From positions 166,252-230,251 of the forward strand of contig NZ_JANZXB010000006.1 in NCBI RefSeq assembly GCF_025371035.1: a DNA stretch of 64,000 nucleotides, given 5' to 3'. A program made the position numbers and the translations under genes. The notes below the pieces were generated by a model that saw only the letters and a list, made by a program, of their open reading frames with translations, was not told the origin of the DNA and did not search any database. The DNA is from Sphingomonas sp. LC-1. Lineage in GTDB: Bacteria; Pseudomonadota; Alphaproteobacteria; Sphingomonadales; Sphingomonadaceae. Positions 19,489-26,916 of the stretch are shown here, piece by piece; position 1 is the stretch's first letter; every line of letters begins with the position of its first letter.

Positions 19489-20640
19489 ATGACCCTTTCC
19501 ATCCGCCCCATAGCGTCCAAGCGCGACCGCAAGACCTTTGTGGACTTCCCGTTCGGCCTCTACGCGGACGATCCGCATTGGGTGCCGCCGCTCAAGGGCG
19601 AAGCGCTGGGGCTGATCACGCCGGAAAAGAATGGCTGGTACAGCCATGCCAAGGCGCAGCTTTTCCTGGCGGAAGAGAATGGCAAGGTGGTCGGGCGCAT
19701 TTCGGCACATCTCGATATGCTGGCGCTGGAGATGGACGTGTCCAAGGGGTTCGGACCGGGCACGGGTTTCTGGGGACTGATGGATGCGACGCGCGAGGAG
19801 GTGTTCCGCGCGCTGCTGTCGGCGGCCGAGGGGTGGCTGCGCGAACAGGGCATGACACGCGCGATCGGTCCGGTGTCGCAATCGGTGTGGGAGGAGCCGG
19901 GCCTGCTGGTCCAGGGGTTCGACCAGGACCCGACGATCATGATGGGCCATGCCCGGCCGGAATATCAGGGCTGGATCGAGGCGGCGGGTTATACCACCAT
20001 CAAGCAGCTCTTCACCTATGAGCTGGACATCACGCAGGAATTCCCGCCGATCGTCCAGCGGATCATCAAGTCGGGCGAGAAGAACGAGCGCATCCGCGTG
20101 CGCGAGGTGAACAAGGCCAAGTTCGAGGAGGAGGCCGCGATCATCCTCAGCATCCTGAACGACGCATGGTCGGACAATTGGGGCTTCATCCCGCTCACGC
20201 CGCCGGAAATCAAGGACGTTGGCGTCAAGCTGAAGCCGATCGTGTTCAACGACCTGATCCGCATCGCCGAACTGGACGGCAAGCCGGTGGCGTTCATGAT
20301 CACGCTTCCCGACCTCAACGAGGCGATCAAGCCGCTCAAGGGCAGCCTGCTCCCCTTCGGCTGGGCCAGGCTGCTGCTGTGGCTGCGCGCGCCCAAGGTA
20401 CGGACGATGCGCGTGCCGTTGATGGGGGTGGTGAAGGAGCTTCAATCGTCGCGCATGGCGAGCCAGCTGGCCTTCATGATGATCGAATATATCCGCCGCG
20501 CCTCGGTCACCAAATATGGCGCGTCGCGGGGTGAGATCGGCTGGATCCTCGACGACAATCAGGGGATGCGCTCGATCGCCGAGACCATCAAGAGCGACGT
20601 GAACAAGACCTATAACATCTACGCCCGCGATCTGGGCTGA
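19489..20640 (+). CDS. Large GNAT-fold acyltransferase, candidate bacterial ceramide synthase
   Basis: The 383-residue protein is twice the size of an ordinary GNAT enzyme. It opens with RPIASKRDRKTFVDFPFGLY and DDPHWVPPLKGEALGLITPE, then NGKVVGRISAHLD, GFWGLMDA and a C-terminal acyl-CoA-binding-like half (PFGWARLLLWLRAPKVRTMR). Members are usually labelled N-acetyltransferase and occur near spt. In Caulobacter the bacterial ceramide synthase bCerS is an acyl-CoA N-acyltransferase-superfamily protein encoded close to spt. Position, size and family make this the best ceramide synthase candidate here, acylating 3-ketosphinganine before CerR acts. This is inference; no motif proves it. A hairpin terminator follows at once. 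Confidence 0.6.
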   Translation: MTLSIRPIASKRDRKTFVDFPFGLYADDPHWVPPLKGEALGLITPEKNGWYSHAKAQLFLAEENGKVVGRISAHLDMLALEMDVSKGFGPGTGFWGLMDATREEVFRALLSAAEGWLREQGMTRAIGPVSQSVWEEPGLLVQGFDQDPTIMMGHARPEYQGWIEAAGYTTIKQLFTYELDITQEFPPIVQRIIKSGEKNERIRVREVNKAKFEEEAAIILSILNDAWSDNWGFIPLTPPEIKDVGVKLKPIVFNDLIRIAELDGKPVAFMITLPDLNEAIKPLKGSLLPFGWARLLLWLRAPKVRTMRVPLMGVVKELQSSRMASQLAFMMIEYIRRASVTKYGASRGEIGWILDDNQGMRSIAETIKSDVNKTYNIYARDLG

Positions 20641-20647
20641 CATGCGC

Positions 20648-20688
20648 GGGGCGGGGCCATGCGACAGCGGTGGCCCCTACCCCCTTTT
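20648..20688 (+). terminator. Probable terminator after the large GNAT gene
   Basis: GGGG-C-GGGGCCA (20648-20659) pairs imperfectly with TGGCCCC-TA-CCCC (20671-20683), followed by CTTTTC. It starts 7 bases after the stop codon and lies between convergent genes, so it may serve both. Confidence 0.6.
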
Positions 20689-20691
20689 CGA

Positions 20692-20943
20692 TCACTTCTT
20701 GCGGCCGATATAGTTGAGCGGATCGACGCCGTTCCACAGCCACTGTTTGCGCGTCTTGCAGACCTTGCCACGCATGATGTGATCTTCCTCGACATTCAGG
20801 AAGCAATAGCGGGGCGGCTTGACCGGAGCGGAGGCGCTGGGCAGCGCGGAGGCTTCGATCGGGGTGGCCGCTGGCTTGGCGACCTCATCGCGCGGCGACG
20901 GAGCGGACAGGGAAGCAGCGGCGGCGAGCAGTGCGAACAACAT
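20692..20943 (-). CDS. Small exported protein with a Cys pair
   Basis: The 83-residue protein begins with a short signal peptide (MLFALLAAAASLSAPS). A Pro/Ala-rich linker leads to a small domain reading RYCFLNVEEDHIMRGKVCKT then RKQWLWNGVDP. The two cysteines could form a disulphide in the periplasm. It resembles the next upstream gene, so the two are paralogues. GGAGA precedes the ATG. I do not know a function. Confidence 0.65.
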   Translation of the reverse strand: MLFALLAAAASLSAPSPRDEVAKPAATPIEASALPSASAPVKPPRYCFLNVEEDHIMRGKVCKTRKQWLWNGVDPLNYIGRKK

Positions 20944-20979
20944 CGTGATTCTCCAACGAGCGGTGTGTCTGAGGGGGGA

Positions 20980-21240
20980 TCAGCGGCGCGCGATGCGGCC
21001 GGTGGGAACTTGGCCTTCGGTGGCGATCCACTCGTCCGCCGTGCGGCAGACCTTGAGGCGGATGCGCGATCCGGTCGGCGTATCGTAAATGCAAAAACGG
21101 GTATCGGCCGGGAAAGTGGACGCTGCGGAGCCCCCCGACGTCATGGCGGCCGTACTTGGCGCGGCGACCGTCGGTGCGATCGGCTCCCGGCCCGACGCGG
21201 CGGTGGACAGGGTCGATGCGATCAGCAGTGTCAGCAACAT
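20980..21240 (-). CDS. Small exported protein, paralogue of the adjacent gene
   Basis: The 86-residue protein has a signal peptide (MLLTLLIASTLSTAASG) and a linker. Its domain RFCIYDTPTGSRIRLKVCRT then ADEWIATEGQVPTG has the same C-x(n)-VC-[KR]T-x3-W pattern as the neighbour. AGGGAG lies upstream of the ATG. The 36-base gap suggests an operon of both. Proteins of this look are frequent in sphingomonads, but no role is known to me. Confidence 0.65.
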   Translation of the reverse strand: MLLTLLIASTLSTAASGREPIAPTVAAPSTAAMTSGGSAASTFPADTRFCIYDTPTGSRIRLKVCRTADEWIATEGQVPTGRIARR

Positions 21241-21766
21241 GGTAGTAACTCCCTGAATGCCGGATCACCCCGGCATGTGAGTTACTGCATTAGTTGTGCC
21301 ATACACTGAAAAAGCCGGATTTCAGCCACTTAGCTGATTCCCACATAGGACGATCCGCCAAGCTGTAGTGTTTTTCGCCAAGTGATCCGGGAAATTTTGC
21401 TACGCTGCGCCGTCGAGGCCATACACGTCGCCGCGCTGGGCGCTCAAGCTTTTCGCGTAAGCAGATAAATCGCGGGGTAGTAGGATGGGCAAGTTGCATC
21501 GCCCTATCTTACTACATATTACAAATAGATATCCCCACGCTCCCGTCATTTCTAAGCCGAGCATAAATCATCCTCCCTATATTTATCATAAGGACGAGAA
21601 TCGACAGCTTGATAGCTAAATGCAAATTGCGACATATCCGTGCATATAGGATGACATATTCGTTGCGTTATTGAGAAATCTCGTAGGCGACACGGCTCCT
21701 GTCGTGAAATTGTCACGGGTCGCTGCGAACAGGGATGGGATCGCCGCACTACGGGATGCCCATTCG
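21241..21766. other. AT-rich intergenic region with an inverted repeat
   Basis: This 526-base stretch is visibly AT-richer than the flanking genes and holds no supported gene. An inverted repeat at 21477-21515 pairs GTAGTAGGATGGGC with GCCCTATCTTACTAC around a 10-base loop. It is not followed by a T-run. It could be a weak terminator, an operator or the stem of a small RNA. The promoter of the methyltransferase gene probably lies downstream of it. Confidence 0.5.
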
Positions 21767-22432
21767 ATGGCAACGCAGATGAGTACCGCCAGCGTCACCA
21801 AGGCCTATGATCGCTGGTCACCAGTTTACGACCTGGTCTTCGGCCCCGTCTTCAGGAAAGGCCGCTCCGCCGCGATCGTCGCCGCCGAGCGGATCGGCGG
21901 GCGGATCATCGAGGTCGGCGTCGGCACCGGCATTTCCCTGCCCCAATATTCCCGCGACAACCGCATCGTCGGTGTCGATTTGTCCGAGCCCATGCTCGAC
22001 AAGGCACGCGAACGGGTGAAGCGCGGCAACCTGGCCCATGTCGAACAGATTGCTTACGGCGATGCCGAGGCGCTGCAATTCGCCGACAACAGCTTCGACG
22101 TGGTGGTCGCGCAATATGTTATCACCGCGGTCCCCAATCCGGAACGCGCGCTCGACGAATTCGCTCGCATCTGCCGCCCCGGCGGCGAGATCGTCATCAC
22201 GACGCGGGTAGGCGCGGGCGATGGGCTTCGCGGTCGCATCGAAAAGACGCTGATGCCGATCACCAGTCGCCTGGGCTTCCGCACCGATTTCCCGTTCCAC
22301 CGCTATACCGACTGGGCGGCAACGCGCGGCGACGTGGAACTGGTCGAAAGCCGCCCGCTGCCCCCGCTCGGCCATTTCTCGCTGGTCCGCTTCGCCAAGC
22401 GTCAGCCTTCCCTCCAAGGACATGTCCAATGA
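21767..22432 (+). CDS. Class I SAM-dependent methyltransferase, probable phospholipid N-methyltransferase
   Basis: The 221-residue protein has the Rossmann methyltransferase core: motif I IIEVGVGTGISLPQY, acidic strand-2 end RIVGVDLSEPML, motif II/III DNSFDVVVAQYVITAVPNPE and RICRPGGEIVI. The opening YDRWSPVYDLVFGPVFRKGR is typical of the alphaproteobacterial PmtA group, which methylates phosphatidylethanolamine towards phosphatidylcholine. A psd gene about 2.5 kb away supports a lipid substrate, but methyl-dimethyl specificity is unknown. ATG 21767 or 21779 may be used; the frame is open further upstream. It overlaps the following gene by four bases. Confidence 0.7.
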   Translation: MATQMSTASVTKAYDRWSPVYDLVFGPVFRKGRSAAIVAAERIGGRIIEVGVGTGISLPQYSRDNRIVGVDLSEPMLDKARERVKRGNLAHVEQIAYGDAEALQFADNSFDVVVAQYVITAVPNPERALDEFARICRPGGEIVITTRVGAGDGLRGRIEKTLMPITSRLGFRTDFPFHRYTDWAATRGDVELVESRPLPPLGHFSLVRFAKRQPSLQGHVQ

Positions 22433-23052
22433 CGGGTTTTCGCACGCAGCTCGCCGAACAGCGGTGGGACGATCATCGTTATTATCATCACAGCCTGGTC
22501 AATCAGAGCCTGCACTTCGTCAGCGCCTGCACCTTCCTGACCGCCTATGTCCTCTTGTTCATCGACCCGGCGGTCGCCAGCCTATTGGCCTGGGGCGTGG
22601 CGATGACCAGCCGCCAGGCCGGACATTTCTTCTTCGAGCCCAAGGGCTATGACCATGTGAACAAGGCGACGCATGAGCATAAGGAAGAGATCAAGGTCGG
22701 CTACAACCTGGCGCGCAAATATGTGCTGATGGGCATCTGGGGCGCGATCCCGCTGGTGCTGCTGGTCCAGCCGACCCTGTTCGGGACGCTGGAATATCCG
22801 GACGGCTTCATGGGCTATTTGCGCCATGTCGGCATCGGCTGGCTGGGCCTGGGCGTCAGCGCGATCATCGTGCGGGTCATGCAACTCTGGGTCGCCCGCG
22901 ATCTGGAAACGGGCCTCGTCTGGGCGACCAAGATCGTCACCGACCCGTTCAACGACTTCAAGATGTACAAGAGCGCACCGCGCCGCCTGATGAAGGGCGA
23001 GCGGATGGATCATCACGATGTCGATGATTTCGAGGATTTGAGGGCGGCGTAA
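22429..23052 (+). CDS. Mpo1-like (DUF962-type) membrane protein
   Basis: The 207-residue protein has several membrane helices and the pattern YYHHSLVNQSLHFVSACTF followed by RQAGHFFFEPKGYDHVN and HEHKEEIKVGYNLARKYV. The arrangement YHH-x3-N-x3-H and GH-x2-FE is like that of yeast Mpo1 (DUF962/PF06127), an Fe(II) dioxygenase that shortens 2-hydroxy fatty acids released from sphingolipids. Sphingomonad sphingolipids carry 2-hydroxy acyl chains, so such an enzyme would fit, but the match is by motif spacing only. It is co-translated with the methyltransferase gene (ATGA overlap). A strong double hairpin follows. Confidence 0.5.
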   Translation: MTGFRTQLAEQRWDDHRYYHHSLVNQSLHFVSACTFLTAYVLLFIDPAVASLLAWGVAMTSRQAGHFFFEPKGYDHVNKATHEHKEEIKVGYNLARKYVLMGIWGAIPLVLLVQPTLFGTLEYPDGFMGYLRHVGIGWLGLGVSAIIVRVMQLWVARDLETGLVWATKIVTDPFNDFKMYKSAPRRLMKGERMDHHDVDDFEDLRAA

Positions 23053-23111
23053 GCCTACTTCGGAACTACGTTTTCAAAGGGGGGGGCGCCCAGCCCCCAC
23101 CCCTTGCCCAA

Positions 23112-23173
23112 CCCTCTCCCCGATGGGGAGAGGGCTTTTGCCTTTCCTACTCCCTCTCCCCCCAGGGAGAGGG
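23112..23173. terminator. Tandem hairpins between convergent genes
   Basis: Two perfect hairpins follow each other: CCCTCTCCCC/GGGGAGAGGG (23112-23134, three-base loop, then CTTTT) and CCCTCTCCC/GGGAGAGGG (23152-23173). They sit between convergent genes and likely act as a bidirectional terminator. The same CCCTCTCC sequence is a common dispersed intergenic repeat in proteobacteria. Confidence 0.7.
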
Positions 23174-23210
23174 TTGGGGTGAGGGACTGGGGCTGGGCGA
23201 ACGTTATCCA

Positions 23211-24887
23211 TCACTCCCCCCGCCCCATCCGCACCGCCAGCGACTCCTTTAAAATCCGCCGCCGGATCGCCTTGTTCGCCAGTTTGAGGTCGGTTGGCGC
23301 GTCCGGAGAGGTCCACCACCAGCCATCGTCACGCATCTGTTGTCCTGCTGCAACGAAGCGGTCGCAAATCTCGGCAAACAGGGTGTCGTCGATGTCGAGG
23401 CTGAAGATCAGCCGCCCGGTCCCGACCCAGCTCAACGCCAGTCCTTCCGCCCGGAGATAATATTGCAGCATCCAGTTATAGGGCGAGGCGACCGCATAGA
23501 GGATGGTCCAGATCGTCTGGACATGCGCGACCGACAAAGGAAGCCCCGCCGCCGCCATCGCTGCGTTGAACATCGCGGCCCGCGCATTCCATCGCGCGTC
23601 CAGCCCGTCATAGAGCGCGGCGATCTCGGGCGTCTCCAGCCGCCGAAGAAAGGCGTTCATCGCGCCCATGACCATGGGGTGCGAATTGAACGTGCCGCGC
23701 GCGAAGCAGATGTCGACGGGACGATCCTCGCGCCAGCGCTTCATCAGATCGGCCGGGCCGCAGAGCACACCGACCGGCAACCCGCCGCCCAGCGTCTTGC
23801 CATAGGTGATGAGGTCGGGCCTCACCCCGAAATATTCGGGCATCCCGCCTTTCGCCAGGCGGAAGCCCATGAACACCTCGTCGAAGATCAGGACGATACC
23901 GTTCGCCCGGCACACATCGGCCAGCCGGTGCAGCCATTCGCGATAGGCGGCCATGTCCGCCCCCGCCTTGCGACCGCCATCGACCAGTTGCCCGTCGGAC
24001 GGGGCCGAGCCATTGGGGTGCATCGCCTGGAGCGGATTGACCAGCACACAGGCGATGTCCTTGCGCGTGGCGAGGACCTTCAGCGTCCGCTCCGACATGT
24101 CGGCCAGCGTCAGCGTGCGGTCGGCGGGCATGGGATTGCCGATGCCCGGCTGAACATCGCCCCACCAGCCATGATAGGCCCCGGCGAACCGCACCAGGCG
24201 CGGACGGCGTGTGTGATAGCGCGCCAGCCGGACCGCCTGCATCACCGCCTCGGTGCCCGACATATGGAAGGACACCTCGTCCATCCCCGACAATTCGGTC
24301 AGGCGGCGGACATTGTCGGCGACCACCGGGTGAAAGGACCCCAGCACCCCGCCCAGATCGGCGACCATCGCCGCCCCTTCGGCCATGGTCTGTTTGTAGA
24401 AGTCGTTCCCGAACAGATTGACGCCATAGGAGCCGGTCAGGTCGATCAGCCGGTTGTCGTCCAGATCGACCAGGATCGGCCCCTCCGACCGCTGGTAGAA
24501 GGCGCCGGTCGCGAGCGTCGTGCGGACCTTTTCGCGAAACTGGAACGGCACGCGGTAAGCGCCGGTGAATTGCAGGTCGGACAGACCGGGCCGAGTCTCG
24601 CGGGTCAGCGCGAGCGTCTGCGCGAATCGAGTCGCAAAGATGTCGCCCAGCCGCTCGAACCCCGCGCGACGTTGCCCGGCCACCGCATCGGGAGCGCCAT
24701 CGACCCGAAAGAAGCGATCCTCGCCATAGCTATAGAACGGAATCTGCCCGGCAATCCGCTTGGCCATGCGGACATGGCCGCCCAGCCCGGGATGCTTGGC
24801 GCGCGACAGGGTCAGGCGGCGATGCCCTTTGGTCAGGGCGACTGCACCGGCGGAAACGGCCAGCAGGCCAGTGAGAATCGGGTTCAT
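23211..24887 (-). CDS. Class III (GSA-type) PLP aminotransferase with N-terminal extension
   Basis: The 558-residue protein has a class III aminotransferase domain: YGVNLFGNDFYKQ, SFHMSGTEAVMQAVRLAR, AYHGWWGDVQPG, VLIFDEVFMGFRL and the PLP lysine at about residue 364 in TYGKTLGGGLPVG. The glutamate-1-semialdehyde aminomutase branch is the closest by motif. About 100 extra N-terminal residues begin with a possible membrane-anchoring segment (ILTGLLAVSAGAVALTKG), unusual for this soluble family. The start at 24887 is the first ATG of that segment, though without a clear ribosome binding site. It is divergent to psd with only 38 bases between starts, so regulation may be shared. A lipid amino-group role is a guess. 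Confidence 0.75.
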   Translation of the reverse strand: MNPILTGLLAVSAGAVALTKGHRRLTLSRAKHPGLGGHVRMAKRIAGQIPFYSYGEDRFFRVDGAPDAVAGQRRAGFERLGDIFATRFAQTLALTRETRPGLSDLQFTGAYRVPFQFREKVRTTLATGAFYQRSEGPILVDLDDNRLIDLTGSYGVNLFGNDFYKQTMAEGAAMVADLGGVLGSFHPVVADNVRRLTELSGMDEVSFHMSGTEAVMQAVRLARYHTRRPRLVRFAGAYHGWWGDVQPGIGNPMPADRTLTLADMSERTLKVLATRKDIACVLVNPLQAMHPNGSAPSDGQLVDGGRKAGADMAAYREWLHRLADVCRANGIVLIFDEVFMGFRLAKGGMPEYFGVRPDLITYGKTLGGGLPVGVLCGPADLMKRWREDRPVDICFARGTFNSHPMVMGAMNAFLRRLETPEIAALYDGLDARWNARAAMFNAAMAAAGLPLSVAHVQTIWTILYAVASPYNWMLQYYLRAEGLALSWVGTGRLIFSLDIDDTLFAEICDRFVAAGQQMRDDGWWWTSPDAPTDLKLANKAIRRRILKESLAVRMGRGE

Positions 24888-24925
24888 GCGGTCTTTGACC
24901 GCGTACCCATGACGGAGGCATGACA

Positions 24926-25786
24926 ATGCGCGGACCCATCATGCGGTTCTTCCTGAACGAGGACATCAATTTCCTCGTCACCAATCGCCTGCCCCGCCGC
25001 TTCGCCACGCAATTGGTCGGCCGAATCGCGCGGATCGAGCATCCGCTGGTGGCGAAGCCCAGCCTGGCGCTGTGGAAATTCTTTGCAGGCGTCGACCTGT
25101 CGGATGCGCGGACGAGGCGGTTCAAATCGTTGCGCGACGGCTTCGTCCGCCCTTTACGCGACGGCGCGCGCGCGTTCGATACCGATCCCGACACACTCGC
25201 CTCGCCTTGCGATGCGTTGGTCGGCGCGCATGGCCGGATCGAGGACGATCGACTCTATCAGATCAAGGGCTTTCCCTATCGCCTGGGCGATCTGGTTCCC
25301 GACCCCGAACTGGTCGAGCGGTTCCGCGACGGCTCGTTCGTCACGCTGCGGCTGACCGCGGGCATGTATCACCGCTTCCATGCCCCGACCGACATGGCGG
25401 TGGAGGGGGTGACCTATCTCTCCGGCGACTGCTGGAACGTGAACCCGATCGCGCTCAAGCGGGTGGAACGGCTTTTCTGCCGCAACGAACGCGCGGTGAT
25501 CGAGGCGCGAACGCTGGTCTCGGGGCGGCCGCTGCTGATCGTCCCGGTCGCCGCGATCCTGGTGGCGAGCATCCGCCTCCATTGCCTGGATACCGAACGC
25601 AGCCTGCGCGAACATGGCCCGGGCCGCCGCCCCTGCGCCGCGCGGATCGGCAAGGGTGAGGAGATGGGCTGGTTCGAACATGGTTCGACCATCATCCTGT
25701 TCCTGCCCCCGGACATGCGGCTGGCGGACACTCTGGTCGAGGGACAAGCGATCCGCGCAGGCACGGTGATCGGGCGAACGGCCTGA
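24926..25786 (+). CDS. psd: Phosphatidylserine decarboxylase (Psd type)
   Basis: The 286-residue protein fits the phosphatidylserine decarboxylase proenzyme family, which makes phosphatidylethanolamine using a pyruvoyl cofactor produced by self-cleavage. The cleavage motif is GWFEHGSTIILF; with the start at 24926 the serine is residue 254. Other conserved parts are GRIEDDRLYQIKGFPY, FVTLRLTAGMYHRFHAP and VTYLSGDCWNVNP. The motif is HGST rather than LGST, a common variant. GGAGG lies seven bases before this ATG, which decides between several starts. It probably associates with the inner membrane. Confidence 0.88.
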   Translation: MRGPIMRFFLNEDINFLVTNRLPRRFATQLVGRIARIEHPLVAKPSLALWKFFAGVDLSDARTRRFKSLRDGFVRPLRDGARAFDTDPDTLASPCDALVGAHGRIEDDRLYQIKGFPYRLGDLVPDPELVERFRDGSFVTLRLTAGMYHRFHAPTDMAVEGVTYLSGDCWNVNPIALKRVERLFCRNERAVIEARTLVSGRPLLIVPVAAILVASIRLHCLDTERSLREHGPGRRPCAARIGKGEEMGWFEHGSTIILFLPPDMRLADTLVEGQAIRAGTVIGRTA

Positions 25787-25824
25787 CGCGGACTGGTCGC
25801 GGGGCCCGATCCGGTGCGGCCGCA

Positions 25825-26241
25825 TCAACCCGTATCGTTCTCGTCGCGCAACGCTCGTCCGGCGATCGTGATCTCCCCCACGAAACAGGCCAGCCCCGCA
25901 ACCGCACAAAGCAACCCACCACCGAAAAAGAAGAACAGCAGCGATGCATGACCGGAATCGCGCAAGGTCCCAAGGAACAGCGTGATGGCCGAGCAACAGG
26001 TCATCGCCCCCGCCGCCGCCGTCAGGCTCACGGCAATATCGAGGATCTTAGAGCGCAGCCGCAGGCGGCGCATCTCCAGGCTGTTCGCACGCCCCTCCTT
26101 CTTCAGGGCCTGGATTCGGTCGCTGATCCGCCCCAACCGCGTCGCGAACACGTTAAGCAACGACCCCACGGCAGTCAGCAGGAATATCGGGGTCAGTGCC
26201 AATTGAATGACATGGGCGGCGGCACTCAAGGGTTCAGTCAT
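25825..26241 (-). CDS. DUF2721 family membrane protein
   Basis: The 138-residue protein has three predicted membrane helices (about residues 10-33, 68-90 and 102-125). Between the first two is a basic cytoplasmic segment ATRLGRISDRIQALKKEGR, the recognisable part of DUF2721 proteins. The family is widespread and has no known function. It is convergent with psd and has no partner gene. Confidence 0.75.
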   Translation of the reverse strand: MTEPLSAAAHVIQLALTPIFLLTAVGSLLNVFATRLGRISDRIQALKKEGRANSLEMRRLRLRSKILDIAVSLTAAAGAMTCCSAITLFLGTLRDSGHASLLFFFFGGGLLCAVAGLACFVGEITIAGRALRDENDTG

Positions 26242-26386
26242 ATCGGCTCAGTTCTCCATCCCGCATCGATCGATCAGATCGCCGCGATGTTCCGTCACTG
26301 CCGTCGAGATGGTCCTGACATGTTTGTCATGGAACGGCCGACCCGCTCCAAGACTTTGGGATAACGCCACAACATAGGAGCCCGTC

Positions 26387-26584
26387 ATGCGAATTTCCGT
26401 TATCGCCATCGCCGCTGCGACCCTGGTCGCCAGCCCGGTCTATGCCAAGGGCTGTATCCGTGGCGCGGTCGCGGGCGGCGTTGCAGGCCATATGGTCGGC
26501 AAGGGACATGGCGTCGCCGGGGCCGCGGCGGGATGCGCGCTCACCCATCACCATTATGCCAAAAAGGCGAAAAAGCAGAAGTGA
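26387..26584 (+). CDS. Small exported glycine-rich protein
   Basis: The 65-residue protein has a signal peptide (MRISVIAIAAATLVASPVYA). It then has a glycine-zipper-like stretch, GCIRGAVAGGVAGHMVGKGH and GVAGAAAGCALTHHHY, and a lysine-rich tail. Glycine-zipper segments often insert into or associate with membranes. AGGAGC precedes the ATG. It is the last gene of the conserved chromosome before the integrated element. Confidence 0.65.
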   Translation: MRISVIAIAAATLVASPVYAKGCIRGAVAGGVAGHMVGKGHGVAGAAAGCALTHHHYAKKAKKQK

Positions 26585-26847
26585 GCCCTTGCCGGTAGGG
26601 ATCGGTGCGAAAGTCGGCGTTCCGATCTCTTCCCGCACCACCTCTGGCGTATACCAGGATAGCGGCTGGGTTTGACAGCGATCCGCTGAGCGGTGCGGCC
26701 GACGCCAGCTCTGAAGACCCGTGCGATCCTGTCGGCTGATCCCATGGGACACTGGCGTGGTGACCCCGACTGGCATCTAACTAATTGGCCGCCACCGTTC
26801 GTTCCCGACCGCTTTCTCTCCTATGGTGAGAACAGATAAAGGCCATT

Positions 26848-26862
26848 TGTTCCGCAATCGTT
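26848..26862 (+). promoter_or_regulatory. SOS (LexA) box upstream of the integrase
   Basis: GTTC-CGCAATC-GTTC is an exact alphaproteobacterial LexA box (GTTC-N7-GTTC). A third GTTC follows at 26869. The site lies 55-69 bases before the integrase start and next to a promoter-like pair, TGGACG (26864) and TATAGT (26888, 18-base spacer). LexA bound here would repress the integrase until DNA damage occurs. Confidence 0.75.
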
Positions 26863-26916
26863 CGTGGACGTTCGCCACAAGCCGCGATATAGTGAGGGAA
26901 TGGTTGAGGGAGAACT

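Noticed and set aside
26600-26916. tRNA or tmRNA attachment site upstream of the integrase
   Set aside because: I found no T-arm, CCA end or direct repeat matching sequence near 39.5-40.2 kb, so the ends of the element are left undefined.
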